Positions 18,811-32,149 of a DNA stretch of 64,000 bases are shown here, piece after piece. The stretch comes from Strigamia acuminata. Lineage: Eukaryota; Arthropoda; Chilopoda; Geophilomorpha; Linotaeniidae. A program made the translations under genes and the position numbers. The notes under the pieces were generated by a model. The model searched no databases. It saw only the letters and a list, made by a program, of their open reading frames with translations, and was not told the origin of the DNA. The stretch is from assembly GCA_949358305.1 (NCBI GenBank), contig CASHSZ010000048.1:62001-126000 (forward strand), given 5' to 3'. Numbering within the stretch: the first letter of the stretch is position 1; each line of letters begins with the position of its first letter.

Positions 18811-20376
18811 TGTTGCAAGACAGCGTGGAAGAATTGTTGTGCTGAGATTGTGTCAATAAATATTACTAATTGCTTTGATTTGTTTAATTTTCCTTTAGTG
18901 TTTTATTTTTCATAATTAATTGATATTTTTCACTTTACAGGAATTTTGACTTATTAAATGTTTTTCATTGTTTTTTATTGTCACTTTTCGCTTTAATGTA
19001 GTGTTAATACCTTGCTATTATTTTATTCGTGTCCTTTTGAGTGCATTTTTGAACCTTTCTATTAATTTTCCCTGATTTTATGTTTATTGCGTGCAGTTCT
19101 AGTGTTTTCTTCGTTTTCTGGCATACATTTGCGATGCTCGATACGTCATTTTTCGGTTCCTAGCGGACTTTTGCTTCCGTCTTCTAACCTTTCGTTTAGT
19201 GTTTTAAAACTCATTTGGAGTTTGTTTTATTACTGTTTCAGACTAATTCGAGTCTGATCTTTCTTTCTGGATGCATTAGAACTGCCCAAAATGCTTCGAT
19301 CGGTTGTTTCGAACGTTCGTTGTCGGCTGCCGTAAAAGCGTAGCCGAGAATGTTCGGTTCGATCAACAATTCGTATTTATTAAACTTGTGTTTATTCATT
19401 CAGTATTTTGTGATGAGAATTAATAATTGTTCTTGTATTTTATTCGATACTTTATTTGATATTTACATTAAGTGCTTTATATTCCAATTTCGAATTGTTT
19501 TGACGCTTTTGCAATGTTCGCCGGACGCCATGTTTGATCCAATACCTATGTTATGTTCGCCGGTTGCCATGTTTGTCCCAAGCGACGATTACACAATGTA
19601 ACCGTTATTTTTGTATTTTATATTCTTATAATCTGCATTTACTATTTCATTTCGAAGTGTTTTCACCTGTATTCTTTGCTATTTTTGCATTTTTATTCCG
19701 TTCGGATTTCAAATGTTTTGATTGCATCATTTTGCTTGACGCTGATTGGTTGTCTCGATCGTCTGCTTGACGATCATCGTTTTCGCTCCGTTTGCATTGT
19801 TTTACTTTTCAGATCGAATCGTTATGATTAGCTTTTTTATTCACTGCATTCTTGTGATCATTTTGGTATGTCACAATCTTTAATTCGTGCAGTTTTTATG
19901 TAACTACAACTTTGCTGTGATTTTGTTTCCTCCGTTGCTATGACAACGGAGTTTCTTGTGTATCTGTATTTCGCCGCTATCGGCTTGGCGCGTGCCGTAA
20001 TTGGGTACTGCGCATGTGCGGTTCCTCAGGAACCAATGTAATCAGTGTATTTTATTCAGTTCTCAACCAACTTTTTAATAAACAAGTTGTTTTTTGTTAA
20101 CTCCCGTGTTTTCTATTTTCAACCTTAGTTTTCAATGTGTTGTGAGTAGTTAAGCCTTTCCCTGGATTAGCCATTGATTCAGCACTCCATTGGATATTAA
20201 TCATCGGTGTTCCCATCAATGCTCCATGCATTCAACAATAGTTTTCAGTGCGGATTTGTGTTCTCAGCGCGGTTTTCGTACGAATTTAACAATACGATCA
20301 CTTGAGTTTTTAGAGGCGGGAAATTCAAATAGCCCCAACCCCATTCCTAGCTGTTTGGTGTTGACAGACCGCAACA
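18811..20376 (+). repeat. Element 1 3' LTR
   Basis: A 1566-bp copy of 11048-12613, from TGTTGC to GCAACA. The only difference I found is T at 19924 against C at 12161. It carries its own X-box-like site (19934-19947) and the poly(A) signal AATAAA at 20077-20082, which would end the element transcript. Confidence 0.96.
20077..20082 (+). terminator. Poly(A) signal, element 1 3' LTR
   Basis: AATAAA followed by a GT-rich stretch, at the position equivalent to 12314 in the 5' LTR. This is the likely site of element transcript 3' end formation. Confidence 0.6.
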
Positions 20377-23300
20377 GCTTGGATGTTGCTAAAACTTACA
20401 TTGAAGGCTTCTACTAAGGTTTAAACACTATTTCTGAACATTCAGAGACATTGGTCTTGTGGTGTTTGTGCTAAGTCAACTGTGATGAGATCAAAAGTCT
20501 ATTCTCCCAAATCATCGGTTGGATGTTTCTAAAACTTACATTGGAGCCTTCTACTAAGGTTTAAACACTATTTCTGAACATTCAGAGACATTGGTCTTAT
20601 GGTGTTTGTGCTAAGTCAACTGTGATGAGATCAAAAGTCTATTCTCCCAAATCATCGGTTGGATGTTTCTAAAACTTACATTGGAGCCTTCTACTAAGGT
20701 TTAAACACTATTTCTGAACATTCAGAGACATTGGTCTTGTGGTGTTTGTGCTAAGTCAACTGTGATGAGATCAAAAGTCTATTCTCCCAAATCATTGCTT
20801 GGATGTTGCTAAAACTTACATTGAAGGCTTCTACTAAGGTTTAAACACTATTTCTGAACATTCAGAGACATTGGTCTTGTGGTGTTTGTGCTAAGTCAAC
20901 TGTGATGAGATCAAAGTCTATTCTCTCAAATCATTGGTTGGATGTTTCTAAAACTTACATTGAAGGCTTCTACTAAGGTTTAAACACTATTTCTGAACAT
21001 TCAGAGACATTGGTCTTGTGGTGTTTGTGCTAAGTCAACTGTGATGAGATCAAAGTCTATTCTCTCAAATCATTGGTTGGATGTTTCTAAAACTTACATT
21101 GGAGCCTTCTACTAAGGTTTAAACACTATTTCTGAACATTCAGAGACATTGGTCTTGTGGTGTTTGTGCTAAGTCAACTGTGATGAGATCAAAAGTCTAT
21201 TCTCCCAAATCATTGGTTGGATGTTTCTAAAACTTACATTGGAGCCTTCTACTAAGGTTTAAACACTATTTCTGAACATTCAGAGACATTGGTCTTGTGG
21301 TGTTTGTGCTAAGTCAACTGTGATGTGAAATAAGCTCAAAATTTTTTTTTCAAAATTTATTGCTTGGGTGTTGCTAAAACTTATATTGAAGGCTTCTACT
21401 AAGGTTTAAACACTATTTCTGAACATTCAGAGACATTGGTCTTGTGGTGTTTGTGCTAAGTTAACTGTGATGAGATCAAAAGTCTATTCTCCCAAATCGT
21501 TGGTTAGATGTTTCTAAAACTTACATTGGAGCCTTCTACTAAGGTTTAAACACTATTTCTGAACATTCAGAGACATTGGTCTTGTGGTGTTTGTGCTAAG
21601 TCAACTGCGATGTGAAATGAGCTCAAAATTTTTTTTTCAAAATTTAATGCTTGGGTGTTGCTAAAACTTTTATTGAAGGCATCTACTAAGGTTTAAACAC
21701 TATTTCTGAACATTCAGAGACATTGGACTTGTGGTGTTTGTGCTAAGTCAACTGTGATGAGATCAAAAGTCTATTCTCCCAAATCATTGCTTGGATGTTG
21801 CTAAAACTTACATTGAAGGCTTCTACTAAGGTTTAAACACTATTTCTGAACATTCAGAGACATTGGTCTTGTGGTGTTTGTGCTAAGTCAACTGTGATGA
21901 GATCAAAAGTCTATTCTCCCAAATCATCGGTTGAATGTTTCTAAAACTTACATTGGAGCCTTCTACTAAGGTTTAAACACTATTTCTGAACATTCAGAGA
22001 CATTGGTCTTGTGGTGTTTGTGCTAAGTCAACTGTGATGAGATCAAAGTCTATTCTCTCAAATCATTGGTTGGATGTTTCTAAAACTTACATTGGAGCCT
22101 TCTACTAAGGTTTAAACACTATTTCTGAACATTCAGAGACATTGGACTTGTGGTGTTTGTGCTAAGTCAACTGTGATGAGATCAAAAGTCTATTCAACCA
22201 AATCATCGGTTGGATGTTTCTAAAACTTACATTGGAGCCTTCTACTAAGGTTTAAACACTATTTCTGAACATTCAGAGACATTGGTCTTGTGGTGTTTGT
22301 GCTAAGTCAACTGTGATGAGATCAAAAGTCTATTCTCCCAAATCATTGGTTGGATGTTTCTAAAACTTACATTGGAGCCTTCTACTAAGGTTTAAACACT
22401 ATTTCTGAACATTCAGAGACATTGGTCTTGTGGTGTTTGTGCTAAGTCAACTGTGATGAGATCAAAAGTCTATTCTCCCAAATCATTGGTTGGATGTTTC
22501 TAAAACTTACATTGGAGCCTTCTACTAAGGTTTAAACACTATTTCTGAACATTCAGAGACATTGGTCTTGTGGTGTTTGTGCTAAGTCAACTGTGATGAG
22601 ATCAAAAGTCTATTCTCCCAAATCATTGGTTGGATGTTTCTAAAACTTACATTGGAGCCTTCTACTAAGGTTTAAACACTATTTCTGAACATTCAGAGAC
22701 ATTGGTCTTGTGGTGTTTGTGCTAAGTCAACTGTGATGTAAAATAAGCTCAAAATTTTTTTTTCAAAATTTATTGCTTGGGTGTTGCTAAAACTTATATT
22801 GAAGGCTTCTACTAAGGTTTAAACACTATTTCTGAACATTCAGAGACATTGGTCTTGTGGTGTTTGTGCTAAGTCAACTGCGATGTGAAATGAGCTCAAA
22901 ATTTTTTTTTCAAAATTTAATGCTTGGGTGTTGCTAAAACTTATATTGAAGGCTTCTACTAAGGTTTAAACACTATTTCTGAACATTCAGAGACATTGGA
23001 CTTGTGGTGTTTGTGCTAAGTCAACTGTGATGAGATCAAAAGTCTATTCTCCCAAATCATTGCTTGGATGTTGCTAAAACTTACATTGAAGGCTTCTACT
23101 AAGGTTTAAACACTATTTCTGAACATTCAGAGACATTGGTCTTATGGTGTTTGTGCTAAGTCAACTGTGATGAGATCAAAAGTCTATTCTCCCAAATCAT
23201 CGGTTGGATGTTTCTAAAACTTACATTGGAGCCTTCTACTAAGGTTTAAACACTATTTCTGAACATTCAGAGACATTGGTCTTGTGGTGTTTGTGCTAAG

Positions 23301-26300
23301 TCAACTGTGATGAGATCAAAAGTCTATTCTCCCAAATCATTGCTTGGATGTTGCTAAAACTTACATTGAAGGCTTCTACTAAGGTTTAAACACTATTTCT
23401 GAACATTCAGAGACATTGGTCTTGTGGTGTTTGTGCTAAGTCAACTGTGATGAGATCAAAGTCTATTCTCTCAAATCATTGGTTGGATGTTTCTAAAACT
23501 TACATTGAAGGCTTCTACTAAGGTTTAAACACTATTTCTGAACATTCAGAGACATTGGTCTTGTGGTGTTTGTGCTAAGTCAACTGTGATGAGATCAAAG
23601 TCTATTCTCTCAAATCATTGGTTGGATGTTTCTAAAACTTACATTGGAGCCTTCTACTAAGGTTTAAACACTATTTCTGAACATTCAGAGACATTGGTCT
23701 TGTGGTGTTTGTGCTAAGTCAACTGTGATGAGATCAAAAGTCTATTCTCCCAAATCATTGGTTGGATGTTTCTAAAACTTACATTGGAGCCTTCTACTAA
23801 GGTTTAAACACTATTTCTGAACATTCAGAGACATTGGTCTTGTGGTGTTTGTGCTAAGTCAACTGTGATGTGAAATAAGCTCAAAATTTTTTTTTCAAAA
23901 TTTATTGCTTGGGTGTTGCTAAAACTTATATTGAAGGCTTCTACTAAGGTTTAAACACTATTTCTGAACATTCAGAGACATTGGTCTTGTGGTGTTTGTG
24001 CTAAGTTAACTGTGATGAGATCAAAAGTCTATTCTCCCAAATCGTTGGTTAGATGTTTCTAAAACTTACATTGGAGCCTTCTACTAAGGTTTAAACACTA
24101 TTTCTGAACATTCAGAGACATTGGTCTTGTGGTGTTTGTGCTAAGTCAACTGCGATGTGAAATGAGCTCAAAATTTTTTTTTCAAAATTTAATGCTTGGG
24201 TGTTGCTAAAACTTTTATTGAAGGCATCTACTAAGGTTTAAACACTATTTCTGAACATTCAGAGACATTGGACTTGTGGTGTTTGTGCTAAGTCAACTGT
24301 GATGAGATCAAAAGTCTATTCTCCCAAATCATTGCTTGGATGTTGCTAAAACTTACATTGAAGGCTTCTACTAAGGTTTAAACACTATTTCTGAACATTC
24401 AGAGACATTGGTCTTGTGGTGTTTGTGCTAAGTCAACTGTGATGAGATCAAAAGTCTATTCTCCCAAATCATCGGTTGAATGTTTCTAAAACTTACATTG
24501 GAGCCTTCTACTAAGGTTTAAACACTATTTCTGAACATTCAGAGACATTGGTCTTGTGGTGTTTGTGCTAAGTCAACTGTGATGAGATCAAAAGTCTATT
24601 CTCCCAAATCATTGCTTGGATGTTGCTAAAACTTACATTGAAGGCTTCTACTAAGGTTTAAACACTATTTCTGAACATTCAGAGACATTGGTCTTGTGGT
24701 GTTTGTGCTAAGTCAACTGTGATGAGATCAAAAGTCTATTCTCCCAAATCATTGGTTGGATGTTTCTAAAACTTACATTGGAGCCTTCTACTAAGGTTTA
24801 AACACTATTTCTGAACATTCAGAGACATTGGTCTTGTGGTGTTTGTGCTAAGTCAACTGTGATGAGATCAAAAGTCTATTCTCCCAAATCATTGGTTGGA
24901 TGTTTCTAAAACTTACATTGGAGCCTTCTACTAAGGTTTAAACACTATTTCTGAACATTCAGAGACATTGGTCTTGTGGTGTTTGTGCTAAGTCAACTGT
25001 GATGAGATCAAAAGTCTATTCTCCCAAATCATTGGTTGGATGTTTCTAAAACTTACATTGGAGCCTTCTACTAAGGTTTAAACACTATTTCTGAACATTC
25101 AGAGACATTGGTCTTGTGGTGTTTGTGCTAAGTCAACTGTGATGTAAAATAAGCTCAAAATTTTTTTTTCAAAATTTATTGCTTGGGTGTTGCTAAAACT
25201 TATATTGAAGGCTTCTACTAAGGTTTAAACACTATTTCTGAACATTCAGAGACATTGGTCTTGTGGTGTTTGTGCTAAGTCAACTGCGATGTGAAATGAG
25301 CTAAAAATTTTTTTTTCAAAATTTAATGCTTGGGTGTTGCTAAAACTTATATTGAAGGCTTCTACTAAGGTTTAAACACTATTTCTGAACATTCAGAGAC
25401 ATTGGACTTGTGGTGTTTGTGCTAAGTCAACTGTGATGAGATCAAAAGTCTATTCTCCCAATGCATTGCTTGGATGTTGCTAAAACTTACATTGAAGGCT
25501 TCTACTAAGGTTTAAACACTATTTCTGAACATTCAGAGACATTGGTCTTGTGGTGTTTGTGCTAAGTCAACTGTGATGAGATCAAAAGTCTATTCTCCCA
25601 AATCATTGCTTGGATGTTGCTAAAACTTACATTGAAGGCTTCTACTAAGGTTTAAACACTATTTCTGAACATTCAGAGACATTGGTCTTGTGGTGTTTGT
25701 GCTAAGTCAACTGTGATGAGATCAAAAGTCTATTCTCCCAAATCATCGGTTGAATGTTTCTAAAACTTACATTGGAGCCTTCTACTAAGGTTTAAACACT
25801 ATTTCTGAACATTCAGAGACATTGGTCTTGTGGTGTTTGTGCTAAGTCAACTGTGATGAGATCAAAGTCTATTCTCTCAAATCATTGGTTGGATGTTTCT
25901 AAAACTTACATTGGAGCCTTCTACTAAGGTTTAAACACTATTTCTGAACATTCAGAGACATTGGTCTTGTGGTGTTTGTGCTAAGTCAACTGCGATGTGA
26001 AATAAGCTCAAAATTTTTTTTCAAAATTTATTGCTTGGGTGTTGCTAAAACTTACATTGAAGGCTTCTACTAAGGTTTAAACACTATTTCTAAGCATTCA
26101 GAGACATTGGTTTTGTGGTGTTTGTGCTAAGTCAACTGTGATGAGATCAAAAGTCTATTCTCCCAAATCATCGGTTGAATGTTTCTAAAACTTACATTGG
26201 AGCCTTCTACTAAGGTTTAAACACTATTTCTGAACATTCAGAGACATTGGTCTTGTGGTGTTTGTGCTAAGTCAACTGTGATGAGATCAAAAGTCTATTC

Positions 26301-29300
26301 TCCCAAATCATTGGTTGGATGTTTCTAAAACTTACATTGGAGCCTTCTACTAAGGTTTAAACACTATTTCTGAACATTCAGAGACATTGGTCTTGTGGTG
26401 TTTGTGCTAAGTCAACTGTGATGAGATCAAAAGTCTATTCTCCCAAATCATCGGTTAAATGTTTCTAAAACTTTTATTGGAGCCTTCTACTAAGGTTTAA
26501 ACACTATTTCTGAACATTCAGAGACATTGGTCTTGTGGTGTTTGTGCTAAGTCAACTGTGATGAGATCAAAAGTCTATTCTCCCAAATCATCGGTTGGAT
26601 GTTTCTAAAACTTACATTGGAGCCTTCTACTAAGGTTTAAACACTATTTCTGAACATTCAGAGACATTGGACTTGTGGTGTTTGTGCTAAGTCAACTGCG
26701 ATGTGAAATGAGCTCAAAATTTTTTTTTCAAAATTTATTGCTTGGGTGTTGCTAAAACTTATATTGAAGGCTTCTACTAAGGTTTAAACACTATTTCTGA
26801 ACATACAGAGACATTGGACTTGTGGTGTTTGTGCTAAGTAACTGTGATGAGATCAAAAGTCTATTCTCCCAAATCATTGCTTGGATGTTGCTAAAACTTA
26901 CATTGAAGGCTTCTACTAAGGTTTAAACACTATTTCTGAACATTCAGAGACATTGGTCTTGTGGTGTTTGTGCTAAGTCAACTGTGATGAGATCAAAAGT
27001 CTATTCTCCCAAATCATCGGTTGGATGTTTCTAAAACTTACATTGGAGCCTTCTACTAAGGTTTAAACACTATTTCTGAACATTCAGAGACATTGGTCTT
27101 ATGGTGTTTGTGCTAAGTCAACTGTGATGAGATCAAAAGTCTATTCTCCCAAATCATCGGTTGGATGTTTCTAAAACTTACATTGGAGCCTTCTACTAAG
27201 GTTTAAACACTATTTCTGAACATTCAGAGACATTGGTCTTGTGGTGTTTGTGCTAAGTCAACTGTGATGAGATCAAAAGTCTATTCTCCCAAATCATTGG
27301 TTGGATGTTTCTAAAACTTACATTGGAGCCTTCTACTAAGGTTTAAACACTATTTCTGAACATTCAGAGACATTGGTCTTGTGGTGTTTGTGCTAAGTCA
27401 ACTGTGATGTGAAATAAGCTCAAAATTTTTTTTTCAAAATTTATTGCTTGGGTGTTGCTAAAACTTATATTGAAGGCTTCTACTAAGGTTTAAACACTAT
27501 TTCTGAACATTCAGAGACATTGGTCTTGTGGTGTTTGTGCTAAGTCAACTGCGATGTGAAATGAGCTCAAAATTTTTTTTTCAAAATTTAATGCTTGGGT
27601 GTTGCTAAAACTTATATTGAAGGCTTCTACTAAGGTTTAAACACTATTTCTGAACATTCAGAGACATTGGACTTGTGGTGTTTGTGCTAAGTCAACTGTG
27701 ATGAGATCAAAAGTCTATTCTCCCAAATCATTGCTTGGATGTTGCTAAAACTTACATTGAAGGCTTCTACTAAGGTTTAAACACTATTTCTGAACATTCA
27801 GAGACATTGGTCTTGTGGTGTTTGTGCTAAGTCAACTGTGATGAGATCAAAAGTCTATTCTCCCAAATTATCGGTTGGATGTTTCTAAAACTTACATTGG
27901 AGCCTTCTACTAAGGTTTAAACACTATTTCTGAACATTCAGAGACATTGGTCTTATGGTGTTTGTGCTAAGTCAACTGTGATGAGATCAAAAGTCTATTC
28001 TCCCAAATCATCGGTTAAATGTTTCTAAAACTTACATTGGAGCCTTCTACTAAGGTTTAAACACTATTTCTGAACATTCAGAGACATTGGTCTTGTGGTG
28101 TTTGTGCTAAGTCAACTGTGATGAGATCAAAAGTCTATTCTCCCAAATCATCGGTTGGATGTTTCTAAAACTTACATTGGAGCCTTCTACTAAGGTTTAA
28201 ACACTATTTCTGAACATTCAGAGACATTGGTCTTGTGGTGTTTGTGCTAAGTCAACTGTGATGAGATCAAAAGTCTATTCTCCCAAATCATCGGTTGAAT
28301 GTTTCTAAAACTTACATTGGAGCCTTCTACTAAGGTTTAAACACTATTTCTGAACATTCAGAGACATTGGTCTTGTGGTGTTTGTGCTAAGTCAACTGTG
28401 ATGAGATCAAAAGTCTATTCTCCCAAATCATTGGTTGGATGTTTCTAAAACTTACATTGGAGCCTTCTACTAAGGTTTAAACACTATTTCTGAACATTCA
28501 GAGACATTGGTCTTGTGGTGTTTGTGCTAAGTCAACTGTGATGAGATCAAAAGTCTATTCTCCCAAATCATCGGTTAAATGTTTCTAAAACTTACATTGG
28601 AGCCTTCTACTAAGGTTTAAACACTATTTCTGAACATTCAGAGACATTGGTCTTGTGGTGTTTGTGCTAAGTCAACTGTGATGAGATCAAAAGTCTATTC
28701 TCCCAAATCATCGGTTGGATGTTTCTAAAACTTACATTGGAGCCTTCTACTAAGGTTTAAACACTATTTCTGAACATTCAGAGACATTGGACTTGTGGTG
28801 TTTGTGCTAAGTCAACTGTGATGAGATCAAAGTCTATTCTCTCAAATCATTGGTTGGATGTTTCTAAAACTTACATTGGAGCCTTCTACTAAGGTTTAAA
28901 CACTATTTCTGAACATTCAGAGACATTGGTCTTGTGGTGTTTGTGCTAAGTCAACTGTGATGAGATCAAAGTCTATTCTCTCAAATCATTGGTTGGATGT
29001 TTCTAAAACTTACATTGGAGCCTTCTACTAAGGTTTAAACACTATTTCTGAACATTCAGAGACATTGGTCTTGTGGTGTTTGTGCTAAGTCAACTGTGAT
29101 GAGATCAAAGTCTATTCTCTCAAATCATTGGTTGGATGTTTCTAAAACTTACATTGGAGCCTTCTACTAAGGTTTAAACACTATTTCTGAACATTCAGAG
29201 ACATTGGTCTTGTGGTGTTTGTGCTAAGTCAACTGTGATGAGATCAAAGTCTATTCTCTCAAACCATTGGTTGGATGTTTCTAAAACTTACATTGGAGCC

Positions 29301-30861
29301 TTCTACTAAGGTTTAAACACTATTTCTGAACATTCAGAGACATTGGTCTTGTGGTGTTTGTGCTAAGTTAACTGTGATGAGATCAAAAGTCTATTCTCCC
29401 AAATCATTGGTTGGATGTTTCTAAAACTTACATTGGAGCCTTCTACTAAGGTTTAAACACTATTTCTGAACATTCAGAGACATTGGTCTTGTGGTGTTTG
29501 TGCTAAGTCAACTGTGATGTGAAATAAGCTCAAAATAATTTTTTTCAAAATTTATTGCTTGGGTGTTGCTAAAACTTATATTGAAGGCTTCTACTAAGGT
29601 TTAAACACTATTTCTGAACATTCAGAGACATTGGTCTTGTGGTGTTTGTGCTAAGTCAACTGCGATGTGAAATGAGCTCAAAATTTTTTTTTCAAAATTT
29701 AATGCTTGGGTGTTGCTAAAACTTATATTGAAGGCTTCTACTAAGGTTTAAACACTATTTCTGAACATTCAGAGACATTGGACTTGTGGTGTTTGTGCTA
29801 AGTCAACTGTGATGAGATCAAAAGTCTATTCTCCCAAATCATTGCTTGGATGTTGCTAAAACTTACATTGAAGGCTTCTACTAAGGTTTAAACACTATTT
29901 CTGAACATTCAGAGACATTGGTCTTGTGGTGTTTGTGCTGAGTCAACTGTGATGAGATCAAAAGTCTATTCTCCCAAATTATCGGTTGGATGTTTCTAAA
30001 ACTTACATTGGAGCCTTCTACTAAGGTTTAAACACTATTTCTGAACATTCAGAGACATTGGTCTTATGGTGTTTGTGCTAAGTCAACTGTGATGAGATCA
30101 AAAGTCTATTCTCCCAAATCATCGGTTAAATGTTTCTAAAACTTATATTGAAGGCTTCTACTAAGGTTTAAACACTATTTCTGAACATACAGAGACATTG
30201 GACTTGTGGTGTTTGTGCTAAGTAACTGTGATGAGATCAAAAATCTATTCTCCCAAATCATTGCTTGGATGTTGCTAAAACTTACATTGAAGGCTTCTAC
30301 TAAGGTTTAAACACTATTTCTGAACATTCAGAGACATTGGTCTTGTGGTGTTTGTGCTAAGTCAACTGTGATGAGATCAAAAGTCTATTCTCCCAAATCA
30401 TCGGTTGGATGTTTCTAAAACTTACATTGGAGCCTTCTACTAAGGTTTAAACACTATTTCTGAACATTCAGAGACATTGGTCTTATGGTGTTTGTGCTAA
30501 GTCAACTGTGATGAGATCAAAAGTCTATTCTCCCAAATCATCGGTTGGATGTTTCTAAAACTTACATTGGAGCCTTCTACTAAGGTTTAAACACTATTTC
30601 TAAACATTCAGAGACATTGGTCTTGTGGTGTTTGTGCTAAGTCAACTGTGATGAGATCAAAAGTCTATTCTCCCAAATCATTGCTTGGATGTTGCTAAAA
30701 CTTACATTGAAGGCTTCTACTAAGGTTTAAACACTATTTCTGAACATTCAGAGACATTGGTCTTGTGGTGTTTGTGCTAAGTCAACTGTGATGAGATCAA
30801 AGTCTATTCTCTCAAATCATTGGTTGGATGTTTCTAAAACTTACATTGAAGGCTTCTACTA
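20377..30861. repeat. Satellite array, block 2
   Basis: This 10.5-kb block continues the same satellite. It resumes at GCTTGG, completing the D monomer broken by element 1, and then follows the order of unit 2 (A with CTTATGG, A, D', C, C, A, B, E, B, D', A(gaa), C, F). A rare B variant GATGTAAAATAAGC occurs at 22726 and 25132, 2406 bp apart, marking a 17-monomer period here. AGTAACTG monomers occur at 26837 and 30221. Small private changes include a shortened T-tract near 26011 and AAAATAATTTTTTTC near 29531. No genes or other sequence types were seen. Confidence 0.97.
30858..30861. other. Target-site duplication, left copy, element 2
   Basis: ACTA immediately precedes the 5' LTR and is repeated at 40149-40152 immediately after the 3' LTR. 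The unbroken satellite reads TTCTACTAAGG with one copy. A 4-bp duplication fits BEL/Pao integrases. Confidence 0.9.
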
Positions 30862-31344
30862 TGTTGCAAACAACGTGGAAATATTTTAGAAATTGCATTT
30901 ATTACTGTGTTTTATGTCATAATAAATATTCATAGTGTAATTGAGTTTTTGCCTAATATTTTCATCTATTGCTTTTCAGGTTTTATCTTATTAAAACATT
31001 TTCTAGTGTTTTCAGTATTTTTAGTGTCTTTTGTGTTGATATTACATTTTAATTTACTGTTATTTCAAGTGTTTTTGAAGCTTTGTGTCATTTCTCATTG
31101 ATTTCTTATGCATTTTCATGATTTTCGGCAATTTTTGGTACATTCGTCGAAGTGCAGTTCAGTTACGCTACACGCGTGACGTCATTTTTCTATTACTAGT
31201 CTCGTTTCGTTAGAACTTCTAACGTTTCGTTCTATACTTTCCGAGTTGTTAAGAATTCTATTCACAATTGCTTTCTACTAATTATTGTCTGCTCTTTCGA
31301 CTGGTGTGCTTTATTATTGCCCAAGTGTTTTCGTTTCGTCAGTG

Positions 31345-31392
31345 CGAACGTTCGTTGTCGGCCACCGCATGGGCGCGGCCGATAATGTTCGG
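31345..31392 (+). promoter_or_regulatory. U3 hairpin, element 2
   Basis: TCGGCC (31358-31363) pairs with GGCCGA (31377-31382) around 13 nt. With a G-T wobble the stem extends outward to TTGTCGGCC/GGCCGATAA. CGAAC upstream and GTTCG downstream are also kept. Compared with element 1 the innermost pair changes from T-A to C-G, keeping the stem. Confidence 0.5.
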
Positions 31393-31731
31393 TTCGTGCG
31401 GCTTACGATCTATTTCAAAGTGTTGTGTTGAATAAATAGTGTGATTTTGTGCAGGAAATAACATTTCCTAATTTTATTTAACATTCCTATGTGGTTTTTA
31501 TAAACATTCTGTGTATCTAATTTCAAATGTACTGGTTTTACCGCCATGTTGGAATTTATCGGTAATTTGTTTTTGTTTCAATTTGTTTGCGATGTATATT
31601 GATTGAATTGATTATACTATTCCATTACGATGTTTTTTAACCTGAATTCTTATGTTATTTTGTGTTTTAAAGCCATTTTAAATTCAAATCTTACGGTTTC
31701 GTCATCATACTTGTTTGTGATTGGCTATCGC

Positions 31732-31750
31732 GATCGTCTGCTACACGATC
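31732..31750 (+). promoter_or_regulatory. GATCGT dyad, element 2 U3
   Basis: GATCGT and ACGATC form a 6-bp inverted repeat around 7 bases, following the reverse CCAAT box GATTGG. It is the counterpart of 11994-12012 in element 1. Confidence 0.4.
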
Positions 31751-31910
31751 ATTGTTTTGTGCTTCGTTTTCATTGTTTTACTTATTGAATCGAATTGTTA
31801 TGATTAGCTTTTTTATTCACTGCATTCTTGCGGTCATTTTGATATATTACAAACTGTAATCCGTGCTAATTTCACAATTTGTCAACTTTGCCTGTATTTC
31901 GTTTTCCTCC

Positions 31911-31924
31911 GTTGCCATGACAAC
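31911..31924 (+). promoter_or_regulatory. RFX X-box-like palindrome, element 2 LTR
   Basis: GTTGCCATGACAAC differs by one base from the palindromic X-box GTTGCCATGGCAAC. It lies within CTCCGTTG...CAACGGAG (31907-31928), about 110-123 bp upstream of the predicted initiator. The 3' LTR copy is at 39708-39721. Confidence 0.62.
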
Positions 31925-31983
31925 GGAGAATTTTGTGTCTGTATTTCGCCGCTAATCGGCTTGGCGCGTGCCATTTTCGGTAT

Positions 31984-31995
31984 TGCGCATGTGCG
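31984..31995 (+). promoter_or_regulatory. NRF1/EWG-like motif, element 2 LTR
   Basis: TGCGCATGTGCG is identical to the element 1 motif and lies 39-50 bp upstream of the predicted initiator. Confidence 0.45.
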
Positions 31996-32031
31996 GCTCC
32001 CTTGAGGGCCAATTACATTCGTGTATTTTAT

Positions 32032-32037
32032 TCAGTT
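32032..32037 (+). promoter_or_regulatory. Initiator (predicted transcription start), element 2
   Basis: TCAGTT within GTGTATTTTATTCAGTT, which is identical to element 1. The A at 32034 is the likely +1. The poly(A) signal follows 19 nt later, as in element 1. Confidence 0.5.
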
Positions 32038-32052
32038 TTCATCTAACCGTTC

Positions 32053-32058
32053 ATTAAA
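32053..32058 (+). terminator. Poly(A) signal, element 2 5' LTR
   Basis: ATTAAA, the common variant of AATAAA, followed by AGTTGTTGAATTTT and a GTGTTT stretch. The functional copy for 3' end formation is at 39850-39855. Confidence 0.5.
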
Positions 32059-32149
32059 GAAGTTGTTGAATTTTAGCTCGTGTTTAACTTTATTTCCGCC
32101 ATCTTTTCCAATGTGTCGGGAGTAGTTAATCTCTTTTCCCCGCTGGCTT

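Larger units (their letters stand above)
11048..20376 (+). mobile_element. BEL/Pao LTR retrotransposon, element 1 (intact coding region)
   Basis: This is a 9329-bp element with 1566-bp LTRs that begin TGTTGC and end GCAACA, a perfect 6-bp terminal inverted repeat. The order inside is 5' LTR, primer-binding site, roughly 0.9-kb leader, one uninterrupted Gag-Pol frame, a 53-bp spacer and the 3' LTR. Domain order (Gag with CCHC knuckles, protease, RT, RNase H, integrase, C-terminal domain) is that of BEL/Pao (Belpaoviridae). One LTR-LTR difference was found by eye (C at 12161, T at 19924), so insertion was recent. It sits in a D-type satellite monomer, and the satellite resumes in register after it. 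Confidence 0.96.

Noticed and set aside
29931-29950. AP-1-like TGAGTCA created in one monomer
   Set aside because: It is a single A-to-G change in one monomer of hundreds; chance is sufficient.
30907-31101. 64-codon hydrophobic frame in the element 2 LTR (longer form at 38620-38898)
   Set aside because: Hydrophobic residues follow from T-rich DNA; it is not conserved in element 1.
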